From positions 1 through 64,000 of the forward strand of contig NZ_JAKRNE010000015.1 of NCBI RefSeq assembly GCF_022347205.1: a stretch of DNA of 64,000 nucleotides, read 5' to 3'. The position numbers and the translations under genes were made by a program. Within the stretch, counting starts at the first letter, position 1. Each line of letters opens with the position of its first letter. Below the pieces are notes generated by a model. That model did no database searches, was not told where the DNA came from, and saw only the letters and a program-made list of their open reading frames with translations. This DNA comes from Corynebacterium sp. ACRPO (GTDB lineage: Bacteria > Actinomycetota > Actinomycetes > Mycobacteriales > Mycobacteriaceae). Shown here piece after piece: positions 9,304 to 16,045 of this stretch.

Positions 9304-9322
9304 ATAGGCTAGGCTTGCCTTA
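9304..9322. promoter_or_regulatory. DtxR-like iron box in the htaA / 9391 divergent promoter
   Basis: The 19-mer ATAGGCTAGGCTTGCCTTA fits the DtxR consensus at about 15 of 19 positions. It lies in the 120-base gap between htaA (minus) and the gene at 9391 (plus), so one repressor could act on both promoters. Confidence 0.72.
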
Positions 9323-9390
9323 GTGCAGTAAGTTTATCCTGTCCTAGCTTCTTCCAACTGTCAATAAACCACCCCTATAAGAAGCAAAGA

Positions 9391-9894
9391 ATGCAAAACG
9401 ACTCCCGCAAAGACATCTTCACCAGCATCTATCCAGATGTGGATCCCACACAGAACTTCCCACTCACGTTCGGTGAACGCTTATCCTTAGCTCTTTCCGT
9501 CGGCGTATTTATGTTCGGCGGCGTAAGCGGCAACCTGCTCATCGCCAGTATCGGATTGGGCTTTGTGGTCGCCTGTTCCTTGACACTTGGCCATAAAACG
9601 CCACGCCGCATCCGCGCAGAGGCCCGTAGCCGATTCCCACGGGAACCGTGGGCCGAACAACCCAGCTTCCTCGTGCCCGTCGCATGGATCGTCATCGCAG
9701 CAATCGCGGCCCTGGCGTGGTGGTTTACCCCCGTGAAATACCTCACGTGGACCGCGGGCATTATTGCTGTCGTCGCGGCTATCGCAACGTGGTTCCTCCC
9801 CACCCTGCAGCACCGCCGCGCGCGGTCTGCACGCGCAAAGCAGGACGCTTTAGCTACCCCAGCGCCCCAAGGCTCCCTGGCGGAGAAAAACTAA
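9391..9894 (+). CDS. Four-helix membrane protein of unknown function, divergent from htaA
   Basis: I do not recognise this 167-residue protein. It has a polar N-terminus, two close hydrophobic helices (about 30-70), a basic loop (about 75-92), two further helices (about 95-142) and a basic C-terminal tail, so both ends are probably cytoplasmic. It is divergent from htaA and shares the promoter gap holding the DtxR-like box, which raises the possibility of iron control. A strong hairpin follows the stop at once. The function is unknown; its role in heme uptake is only a positional guess. Confidence 0.8.
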   Translation: MQNDSRKDIFTSIYPDVDPTQNFPLTFGERLSLALSVGVFMFGGVSGNLLIASIGLGFVVACSLTLGHKTPRRIRAEARSRFPREPWAEQPSFLVPVAWIVIAAIAALAWWFTPVKYLTWTAGIIAVVAAIATWFLPTLQHRRARSARAKQDALATPAPQGSLAEKN

Positions 9895-9898
9895 AATA

Positions 9899-9928
9899 GG
9901 CCCCGACCTGCATTAACAGGTCGGGGCC
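9899..9928. terminator. Hairpin terminator between the 9391 gene and tRNA-Ser
   Basis: Perfect 12-base GC-rich arms (9899-9910 and 9917-9928) enclose the loop CATTAA. It lies between the convergent 9391 gene and the tRNA-Ser gene and could end transcription from both sides. Confidence 0.8.
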
Positions 9929-9933
9929 TCGCG

Positions 9934-10021
9934 CGGTGGCGGCGGGATTTGAACCCGCGGTTGGGGGTTACCCAACAATCGCTTTCGAGGCGATCACCTT
10001 CGGCCGCTCGGACACGCCACC
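9934..10021 (-). tRNA. tRNA-Ser (anticodon CGA)
   Basis: The minus strand folds as a class II tRNA of 88 bases. The 7-bp acceptor stem pairs GGTGGCG with CGCCACC, with discriminator G. The anticodon loop CTCGAAA gives CGA (reads UCG), a long variable arm is present, and the T arm is GCGGG-TTCAAAT-CCCGC. CCA is not encoded. Confidence 0.96.
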
Positions 10022-10110
10022 GCGTTCCAGATTACGGGAGTGGGCCCGAGCGACAAAATCGCTGCGCCGGCGGGGTGCCAGCGCAGCGATATGAGAAACG
10101 GGGACGAGGA

Positions 10111-10311
10111 TTAGTCGTCCTTCAGGCCACCGATAACCTCGTTGGCCTTGTCCTTGATGCCTTCGGCAGCGTCAGACAGCTTGTCCTTAGCCTCGGAGGT
10201 GACCTGGTCGGCCTTGCCCTCGTTAGCTACGTCCTTGTTGTCGGTAGCTTCGCCGTAGGCTTCCTTTGCCTTGCCTACAAGGCCATCCTTCTTGTTTTCC
10301 AAATCGCCCAT
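10111..10311 (-). CDS. CsbD-like small stress protein
   Basis: A 66-residue, highly charged, Lys/Glu/Asp-rich soluble protein with the CsbD pattern: an N-terminal stretch DGLVGKAKEAYGEAT and repeated K/A/D-rich helix segments without hydrophobic core residues. CsbD proteins accumulate under general stress; their molecular role is not settled. The start at 10311 is chosen because GGAGTG lies 5 bases ahead; an in-frame ATG 36 bases upstream has no such site. It stands alone between the tRNA-Ser and tadA. Confidence 0.85.
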   Translation of the reverse strand: MGDLENKKDGLVGKAKEAYGEATDNKDVANEGKADQVTSEAKDKLSDAAEGIKDKANEVIGGLKDD

Positions 10312-10362
10312 GTTCACTCCTTTGAGTAGACGGTTGTTGTATGACAACCAGTGTACGCACGT

Positions 10363-10851
10363 TTAGCGCAGGCCGTCGAAGAAGTTTCGGAGCAACCCAG
10401 CGCATTCGTCTTCGAGCACGCCGCCGCGGACCTGCGGGGTAAAGGGGGCGGTGGGGGCACGCAGGACATCGATAAGCGAGCCGCACGCGCCGGTCTTGGG
10501 CTCGAAGGCGCCAAAGACCACGGAAGAAACACGGGCAGCTTGCAAGGCGCCGGCGCACATGGCGCAGGGTTCTAGGGTGACGACGAGTTCGCAGCCGGAA
10601 AGCCGCCAGCCATCGCCGTGCACGCGAACGGCCTGGCGAATGGCCTCGACCTCGGCGTGGGCGGTCGGGTCCGCAAGCTCTTCGCGGCGGTTGACGCCGG
10701 TGGCAAGTTCGGTTCCGGCGGCGTCGTACAGCACCGCACCCACGGGGACGTCGCCGGCTGGCGTGCGCTTGGCGACGTCTAGGGCGCGGCGCATCCGAGC
10801 CTCAGCGCGCAGCAAGAGCTCAGGCGTTAACAATGACGTCTTCCAACTCAT
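10363..10851 (-). CDS. tadA: tRNA-specific adenosine deaminase TadA
   Basis: TadA converts adenosine 34 to inosine in tRNA-Arg(ACG), the very tRNA encoded at 14730-14802. The cytidine-deaminase fold shows the zinc ligand and general-base motif HAEVEAIR and the second zinc motif PCAMC. Length is 162 residues from the ATG at 10851; starts at 10833 (TTG) and 10794 (ATG) are also possible, the last giving 143 residues. It overlaps the 3' end of the deaminase-associated gene by 32 bases in another frame, so the two are coupled. Confidence 0.93.
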   Translation of the reverse strand: MSWKTSLLTPELLLRAEARMRRALDVAKRTPAGDVPVGAVLYDAAGTELATGVNRREELADPTAHAEVEAIRQAVRVHGDGWRLSGCELVVTLEPCAMCAGALQAARVSSVVFGAFEPKTGACGSLIDVLRAPTAPFTPQVRGGVLEDECAGLLRNFFDGLR

Positions 10852-11299
10852 CGCCAAAGCCGAGCTCGCCGGCGATGCGCAGCAACATATCGGAAGGCCA
10901 GTCCTCATCATTGTCAATGATGTAGCCCACCTGGTCCTCGGATAGACCAAGGTCAGCGAAGATATCGAAATCGCCCTCGCCATAAGGATCGGCCTCTTCG
11001 GGGTCCACATCCGGGATTTCATGATCGTTGATATCCATGAAATCGGCGGCGAAGTCATCGTCCACGCCATAGGTAGCATCCGAGATGAGCATCTTCACCC
11101 CGCCCGGCACTGGGCGCACGGCAATAAAATAGGCATCCTCCACGCACAGCAGCGCGAACGCAGCACCCTCGGAACGCAGGCTGCGCACCGCATTGATGGA
11201 GGTCTGCGGATCCTCAAAGTCATCGTTGAAGCTGCGCACCAGCCATTGGCCCGCGTTGCGGGCGACGGTTACTGCGAAGGAGTAATTTTCGTTGCTCAT
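10820..11299 (-). CDS. tRNA adenosine deaminase-associated protein
   Basis: A 159-residue acidic protein of the actinobacterial family always found next to tadA. The C-terminal half carries many Asp/Glu (around DVDPEEADPYGEGDF) and no enzyme motif is visible. The ATG at 11299 was chosen; the open frame extends further upstream but would run into tyrA. It is divergent from tyrA with only 39 bases between the starts. A role in supporting TadA is inferred from the neighbour, not shown by sequence. Confidence 0.85.
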   Translation of the reverse strand: MSNENYSFAVTVARNAGQWLVRSFNDDFEDPQTSINAVRSLRSEGAAFALLCVEDAYFIAVRPVPGGVKMLISDATYGVDDDFAADFMDINDHEIPDVDPEEADPYGEGDFDIFADLGLSEDQVGYIIDNDEDWPSDMLLRIAGELGFGDELEDVIVNA

Positions 11300-11338
11300 A
11301 CCTCGTGAGATTAGTCGTGTTGTGCCACAATTGTCATC

Positions 11339-12367
11339 GTGAGTTCTCAAGATGTTCAACGCCCTATCTGCATTATTGGCCTCGGCCTCATCGGCGGCTC
11401 TTTGCTGCGCGATCTCGCCGGATACAATCACCACGTTTTTGGATACAACCACTCCACGTCCGGCGCCCGCACTGCAGTAAAGCAGGGTTTTGACGTCACC
11501 GATGATCTTCCGGCGATTTTGACCCGCGCGGAGACGGAGAACGCGCTCATTGTCATAGCCGTGCCGATGGGCGCTGTGGGAAGCGTCCTCGATGCCATTC
11601 AGGAGCACGCGCCGAGCTGCGGTATTACGGACGTCGTTTCCGTTAAGACGGCCGTGCGCCAGCAGGTGCTGGAGCGCGGAATGGAGTCGCGCTATGTGGG
11701 CGGCCACCCGATGGCGGGCACGTCAAAGTCCGGTTGGGATAACTCGCAGAAGGATCTGTTCCGCCGCGCGGCCTGGGGCATTACCTATGACTACGCCGCC
11801 GAGTGCGAGGCGCGCGGGGAAAAGATTCCGAAGCAGTGGATTGAGACCTTCACCGAGGTCGTGCGCATGACCCAGATGGTGCACGCAGAGGCGGTGCCTA
11901 TCCGCGTGGCTAATCACGATGCCGCGGTGGCGCGCATTTCCCACCTGCCACACGTCTTTGCGGAGATCCTCGCCGTGGTGGGCGATAACGGCGGAATCCT
12001 GGCGCAGTCCCTGTCTGCCGGTTCTTTCAAGGACGCTACCCGCGTGGCCGGCACTCACCCGGAGCTGGTGCAGCAGATGTGCGAGACCAATGCGCCGGCG
12101 TTGGTGGAGGCATTGGACGAGGCCTTGGACTTGCTGCACGACGCCCGCGAGAAGCTCGACTCCCCTGAGCCTTCCATCGCTGAGCTTACCGACGCCGGCT
12201 ACCGCGCCCGCACCCGCATCGACGCCCGCTCCGGCGCGCGCAAGGAATCGGTCTCCCCGATCAAGATTTCTTCCCGCCCAGTGCTGCGCCTGCACCCAGG
12301 CGGCCCGAAGTGGGTGGCGCAGTTGCGCCAATCCGAGTCCCTGGGCGGACGCATCGAGATTTTCTAG
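11339..12367 (+). CDS. tyrA: Prephenate dehydrogenase TyrA
   Basis: TyrA oxidises prephenate, or arogenate in corynebacteria, with NAD(P) on the way to tyrosine. The 342-residue protein starts with GTG and has an N-terminal Rossmann motif GLGLIGGSLLRDL (about 13-25), the GGHPMAGT substrate motif near residue 122 and a helical C-terminal dimerisation domain. No ACT domain is evident. Its stop shares four bases with the convergent protease gene. The aminotransferase at 22026 could act in the same pathway. Confidence 0.93.
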   Translation: MSSQDVQRPICIIGLGLIGGSLLRDLAGYNHHVFGYNHSTSGARTAVKQGFDVTDDLPAILTRAETENALIVIAVPMGAVGSVLDAIQEHAPSCGITDVVSVKTAVRQQVLERGMESRYVGGHPMAGTSKSGWDNSQKDLFRRAAWGITYDYAAECEARGEKIPKQWIETFTEVVRMTQMVHAEAVPIRVANHDAAVARISHLPHVFAEILAVVGDNGGILAQSLSAGSFKDATRVAGTHPELVQQMCETNAPALVEALDEALDLLHDAREKLDSPEPSIAELTDAGYRARTRIDARSGARKESVSPIKISSRPVLRLHPGGPKWVAQLRQSESLGGRIEIF

Positions 12368-13398
12368 CCTTTGCGGCCGCGGTTGCGCAGGCGGGGAATC
12401 CGCGCCAGCACCGCGGCGGCGATCAGGCCGACGGCTGCTATGCTCCCATAAAGCCCCGCACGATCTGCACTGGTCTGCGGGGTTTTCGGCGGTTCAGGGG
12501 TGGTCTCTGCGGTAAGGATTGCTTCCTTATCGCGGCCGCTCACCACGCCTTCTACCCAGTCCTTGGTGCCGGCCAGCGTGGTGATTGCCGCGCTTGGCGA
12601 GGGCAAGTCCGGATCCCCATTCGCCGTTCCCGCGGTGGCCAAACCGGCAAGCTTTCCGTCGACGAAGAAAGGCCCGCCGGAGTCGCCGCCCTGCATGCCT
12701 GCGCGGCCGGTGGAGTGCACATCGAGGATCGCGCTTTCAATCAGCGGCATCGCTTCGCCGGCCGGTACGCTTTCTGTCCCCTCTGGTGCGCTGAGCCCCG
12801 GCATGGCCTCGGCCGCGGGAATGCTTTCTCCGCCAGCGGCATCCTCGGCGGCAACCTCGGCGCCAACCTCGGAGGCGTCTGCGGCACCTGGTTCGGTGGA
12901 GCTAGCGGGGCCAGCAGGGCCGGCGCCGAGGAGCTCGGCCACTTCCATCTCCGCCTGCGGCAGCTGCCCGCGGCGCGCCATAGATGAACTGCTGCTCCAG
13001 CCGTAAAGCGTGCCGCGCTGACCGGGTTCTGGCACGTGAGTGGAAATCTCGGCCGGGGTGGTGTCGGTGACGGGGGTGGTGAGGTGGAGAAGGGCGGCGT
13101 CGGAAAGCGGGGATAGCGCCCACGAATCGGCGTCGTAGGTGGTGCCATTGATGCGGGCCTGCGTGCCCTCATTGTTGACGGACTCGAGGCAATGGCGCGC
13201 GGTAAGCACCCACTGGGCGGCTACGAGGGTGCCGGTGCAATCGCCGAAGCTGCCCACGCGCCCGATTTTCAACTGCGCCACGGTGCGAGACTCCGCCGAA
13301 TCTTGGGCCGGCTCGCCGTGCTCGAGGGCGCTGGCAGGGGCGGCGGTTAATGCCACGATGCCGGCGGTAAGCAGGGCGGGGAAGATTTTGTGCTGCAT
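12364..13398 (-). CDS. Membrane-anchored trypsin-like serine protease with a large loop insertion
   Basis: This 344-residue exported protease has a signal peptide (cleavage near ASA, about 24) and a chymotrypsin-fold domain with His69 in TARHC, Asp100 in SDAALL and Ser240 in GDSGGP. A C-terminal membrane helix (about 312-332) ends in a basic tail, so it should be tethered to the membrane outside the cell. Between Asp and Ser there is an Ala/Glu/Gly/Pro-rich insertion of about 65 residues (156-222) holding two similar copies (GGESIPAAEAMPGL and GTESVPAGEAMPLI). Targets are unknown. It overlaps tyrA tail to tail by four bases. Confidence 0.9.
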   Translation of the reverse strand: MQHKIFPALLTAGIVALTAAPASALEHGEPAQDSAESRTVAQLKIGRVGSFGDCTGTLVAAQWVLTARHCLESVNNEGTQARINGTTYDADSWALSPLSDAALLHLTTPVTDTTPAEISTHVPEPGQRGTLYGWSSSSSMARRGQLPQAEMEVAELLGAGPAGPASSTEPGAADASEVGAEVAAEDAAGGESIPAAEAMPGLSAPEGTESVPAGEAMPLIESAILDVHSTGRAGMQGGDSGGPFFVDGKLAGLATAGTANGDPDLPSPSAAITTLAGTKDWVEGVVSGRDKEAILTAETTPEPPKTPQTSADRAGLYGSIAAVGLIAAAVLARIPRLRNRGRKG

Positions 13399-13400
13399 GA

Positions 13401-14324
13401 TTAGTCCTTCTTTCCGGCAGGAACGGCGATGGCGATGATCTTAGCGACGGCCCATTCGGCCGGCCCCTTCCCTATCAGGCGGCGCCATAGGCTCGCGAGG
13501 ACGAGGAAGAGGGCGATAAACGCGCAGGCCCACCCGGTGTTGTGGAGGGAGACGTGACTTTGCCAGTAGTAAGCGGTGAGCACATGCAGGATGTAGATGC
13601 TCAGCGACATCGCCCCCAGCGCAGCAAAGGGATACGCCAGCTTAGGCACCGCCCGACCGATAAGCAGGCATAGGTGCAGGACGATGGCGGCTACGGCGAT
13701 GGACAGAACAATCTCTCCTAGCACGCCGGTGTGGCCGGTAAAGCGCAGCCAGCCAGGCATATCCGGGGTAAAGCGGAAGTAAAAGCCGGCTGCCGCAACG
13801 GCCGCGGCGATGGCAGTGGACACCCACTGGGCAGCGGCACGGGCGCTGCGGATATAGATCTCATAGAGCAGCATGCCAGCAAGGAAATAGGCACAATAGG
13901 CCAGCAGCGGATAGACCTGCGGAAGGGTCAGCGGCGCATATTTTATGGTCGCGGCGGCGGTAGCAGCGGCGAGAAGCAGGAGCTTCCACCACCAGCGCAG
14001 CGGCGGGACCCAGGACACCAGGATCATCGTGATGCCGATGACCACGAGGACGATTTGAATCTCACCGCCCACGGGCAGCAGGGCGAGGCCGATAAGTGTG
14101 ATTATGCAGCCGCGGGCGATGATGCGCAGGAACGTGGTCGCCGTGAAATCGCGGGAAATAAGCATCAACGTGACGCCGGCCAGAACGGCGAATAGTGCGG
14201 CGGGCAGGCCATTTAAAGTGACCTTGGTATGCCACACCAAGGAGGCCATATGCAGAACTATCATGCCGATAATCGCAAGTGAGCGGGCTATATCGAGCCC
14301 TACAATGCGCGAGGGTGCTAACAC
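13401..14324 (-). CDS. Multi-pass membrane protein, DUF418/DUF1624-like
   Basis: A 307-residue protein with about nine or ten hydrophobic helices, starting with GTG. The opening GLDIARSLAIIGMIVLHM resembles the first helix of DUF418/DUF1624 (heparan-glucosaminide acetyltransferase-like) proteins, where a conserved His in this helix is typical. A late motif (SLSIYILHVL) is also of that type. An acyl transfer role is only suggested by the family. The next gene, the serine protease, starts 2 bases after its stop, so they probably share a transcript. Confidence 0.75.
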   Translation of the reverse strand: MLAPSRIVGLDIARSLAIIGMIVLHMASLVWHTKVTLNGLPAALFAVLAGVTLMLISRDFTATTFLRIIARGCIITLIGLALLPVGGEIQIVLVVIGITMILVSWVPPLRWWWKLLLLAAATAAATIKYAPLTLPQVYPLLAYCAYFLAGMLLYEIYIRSARAAAQWVSTAIAAAVAAAGFYFRFTPDMPGWLRFTGHTGVLGEIVLSIAVAAIVLHLCLLIGRAVPKLAYPFAALGAMSLSIYILHVLTAYYWQSHVSLHNTGWACAFIALFLVLASLWRRLIGKGPAEWAVAKIIAIAVPAGKKD

Positions 14325-14492
14325 TTAGCGTTCTCCTTCAAGACGGAGGGGAACGCGTCGCGGCGCTCCCCTTGTTAATAAAGACTTTCTTTTTCTACTA
14401 AGCCTGTCTGGAAGGTTGCTGCGAATATTTTATACGTGTCCTGCATTTTATAAGTGGATTGCGTGAGACTTGTGCGAACCTAGTCGGCGGAC

Positions 14493-14630
14493 CTAGTCGC
14501 GGAAGGAACTATCGCGGCGCTTGCGCGAACGGGAAGGATCGGCGGCCAGCTTTAGAAGCGGGGCTGCGGCGATGCCGATGGCCAAGCCGGCCACAAAGAG
14601 CCAGAACATGCCAGAGCCCAGCCACAGCAT
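14493..14630 (-). CDS. Small membrane protein, 5' end uncertain
   Basis: A 45-residue frame from the ATG at 14630 encodes a hydrophobic helix (GMFWLFVAGLAIGIAAAPLL) and a basic tail (RSRKRRDSSFRD). The same frame stays open and protein-like upstream to 14675, but that extension contains no ATG, GTG or TTG before a TAA at 14676-14678. Either the protein starts at 14630 or the 5' end has been lost. The flanking bases 14325-14492 show no gene. Not recognised. Confidence 0.4.
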   Translation of the reverse strand: MLWLGSGMFWLFVAGLAIGIAAAPLLKLAADPSRSRKRRDSSFRD

Positions 14631-14698
14631 GAGGCCGAGGATGGCGCCGGCGAGGAGGTCTTCATAGAGCGGAACTTAGGTGAGGCGGGCTAAGATAC

Positions 14699-14722
14699 AA
14701 GAAAAGCCGCCCGAAGGCGGCT
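14699..14722 (-). terminator. Terminator after tRNA-Arg
   Basis: On the minus strand the hairpin AGCCGCC-TTCG-GGCGGCT is followed by TTTTCTTG. It starts 8 bases past the tRNA 3' end and has the form of an intrinsic terminator. Confidence 0.85.
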
Positions 14723-14729
14723 GATTTTG

Positions 14730-14802
14730 TGCGCCCGGAGGGATTCGAACCCCCAACCTTCTGATCCGTAGTCAGATGCTCTATCCGTTGAGCTACGGGC
14801 GC
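14730..14802 (-). tRNA. tRNA-Arg (anticodon ACG)
   Basis: A 73-base class I tRNA: acceptor GCGCCCG pairs with CGGGCGC with discriminator A, the anticodon stem-loop CTGACTACGGATCAG gives ACG, and the T loop is TTCGAAT. The A34 is the substrate for TadA, encoded at 10363-10851. CCA is not encoded. Confidence 0.96.
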
Positions 14803-14921
14803 AGACCGTTGGTAAGCAGTGCGTGCGCTCTGCTGTGCAACGAGAATTTACTATACCCACGGTCCGGAAAACTAACAAATCGCCTGTTCACCCGGCGTTC
14901 ACCTGATGGAAATGGAGACAA

Positions 14922-15995
14922 TTAGGGAGCGATGAGAGCGGCAACTTCGGCGTCGGAAAGCAGAGCGCCCCGGAGCGCCCTGAGGGTGGACTGGTGATCG
15001 AGGTCGATACCGATAAGGACAATTTCGGTACCGGGCGTCACGTCATTTGCAGCCCAGAGCGAAGCTGGCACGATTTGAAGGTTAGGCCCAGCCTGCTGCC
15101 AAGCGTGGGCGAGTTGAAGATCGGTATCGAGCCAGCAATACCCCTTAGAGCGCACCAGGCCGGTACTGGCACGAAGGGCGGCGAGCAGACGGTCGCGGTT
15201 AAAGGGGCGGTCGGCGCGGAAAACGACGGAGGAAATGCCATATTCCTCGGTTTCAGGCGTGTGCGGCTTAGCCAGCTCCTCGGCGTAGCCATGGTAAGCC
15301 GCGGCAGTGGCGGCGTCGTACAGGTGGGCATCGAGGACCAGCCGTGGGGCAATGGCACCATCGGTGACCATTACGACTCGAGCACGGGGGTTCATAGCAC
15401 GAACGGTTGCGATGACGCGTTCGGTTTCGGCAGCATCAACCAGATCGGTCTTGGTAACAAGGATGAGGTCAGCAAACTCGACTTGGTCCACGAGTAGGTC
15501 TGCCACGGTACGATCATCGCTGGGTGTGGCCTCAATATTCTCAGACGCGAGGCTCTTGCCTCGACGCAGGTAATCAAGAAAGGTGGAAGCATCCACGAGA
15601 GAGACCATGGTGTCGATAGGGGCGACGTCGGCAAGCGTGGTGCCGTCCGCAAACTCCCATTCAAAAGTGGCGGCCACGGGCATAGGCTCGGAAATGCCAG
15701 TGGACTCGATGACGATCTGATCGAAGCGGCCGGAGCGGGCCAGCTTACCTACGGATTCGATGAGATCCTCGCGCAGGGTGCAACAGATACAGCCATTGGA
15801 TAGCTCAACAAAACGGTCTTCGCCGCGCTCGAGGTGCCCCTCGCCAGCAACGAGGGCGGCATCGATATTGACCTCGGAGAAGTCGTTGACGATGACGGCA
15901 AGCTTGCGCCCTTCGCGGTTGGCAAGCAGGTGGTTCAAGAGCGTGGTTTTTCCGCTGCCCAAAAATCCGGACAGTACAGTAACGGGTGTAGCCAT
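14922..15995 (-). CDS. COG0523 (CobW/ZNG1-like) metal-chaperone GTPase
   Basis: A 357-residue G3E GTPase of the COG0523 family, which inserts or delivers metals, often zinc under zinc limitation. Walker A is [13 protein letters not shown] (about 9-21), the metal motif is CICC in [12 protein letters not shown] (about 68-79), and the guanine motif is TKTD near 182. A C-terminal CobW domain starts near residue 250. No His-rich tail is present. The start codon lies inside a 17-bp inverted repeat that also holds a Zur-box-like core, so zinc control is a reasonable guess. The metal cannot be told from sequence. Confidence 0.88.
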   Translation of the reverse strand: MATPVTVLSGFLGSGKTTLLNHLLANREGRKLAVIVNDFSEVNIDAALVAGEGHLERGEDRFVELSNGCICCTLREDLIESVGKLARSGRFDQIVIESTGISEPMPVAATFEWEFADGTTLADVAPIDTMVSLVDASTFLDYLRRGKSLASENIEATPSDDRTVADLLVDQVEFADLILVTKTDLVDAAETERVIATVRAMNPRARVVMVTDGAIAPRLVLDAHLYDAATAAAYHGYAEELAKPHTPETEEYGISSVVFRADRPFNRDRLLAALRASTGLVRSKGYCWLDTDLQLAHAWQQAGPNLQIVPASLWAANDVTPGTEIVLIGIDLDHQSTLRALRGALLSDAEVAALIAP

Positions 15996-16032
15996 TCCCT
16001 AATGGTAACGTTTTTCATTAGGGAATGGCTAC
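15988..16032. repeat. Perfect 17-bp inverted repeat covering the COG0523 start codon
   Basis: The arm at 15988-16004 is the exact reverse complement of 16016-16032, with an 11-base loop. The left arm contains the COG0523 ATG (15993-15995) and its AGGGA ribosome site. The central 19 bases (16001-16019) resemble a Fur/Zur-type AATGA...TCATT operator imperfectly. It fills most of the 50-base gap to the DASS gene. It may be an operator, an RNA hairpin hiding the start, or both. Confidence 0.75.
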
Positions 16033-16045
16033 GAAGCTCCTAACC

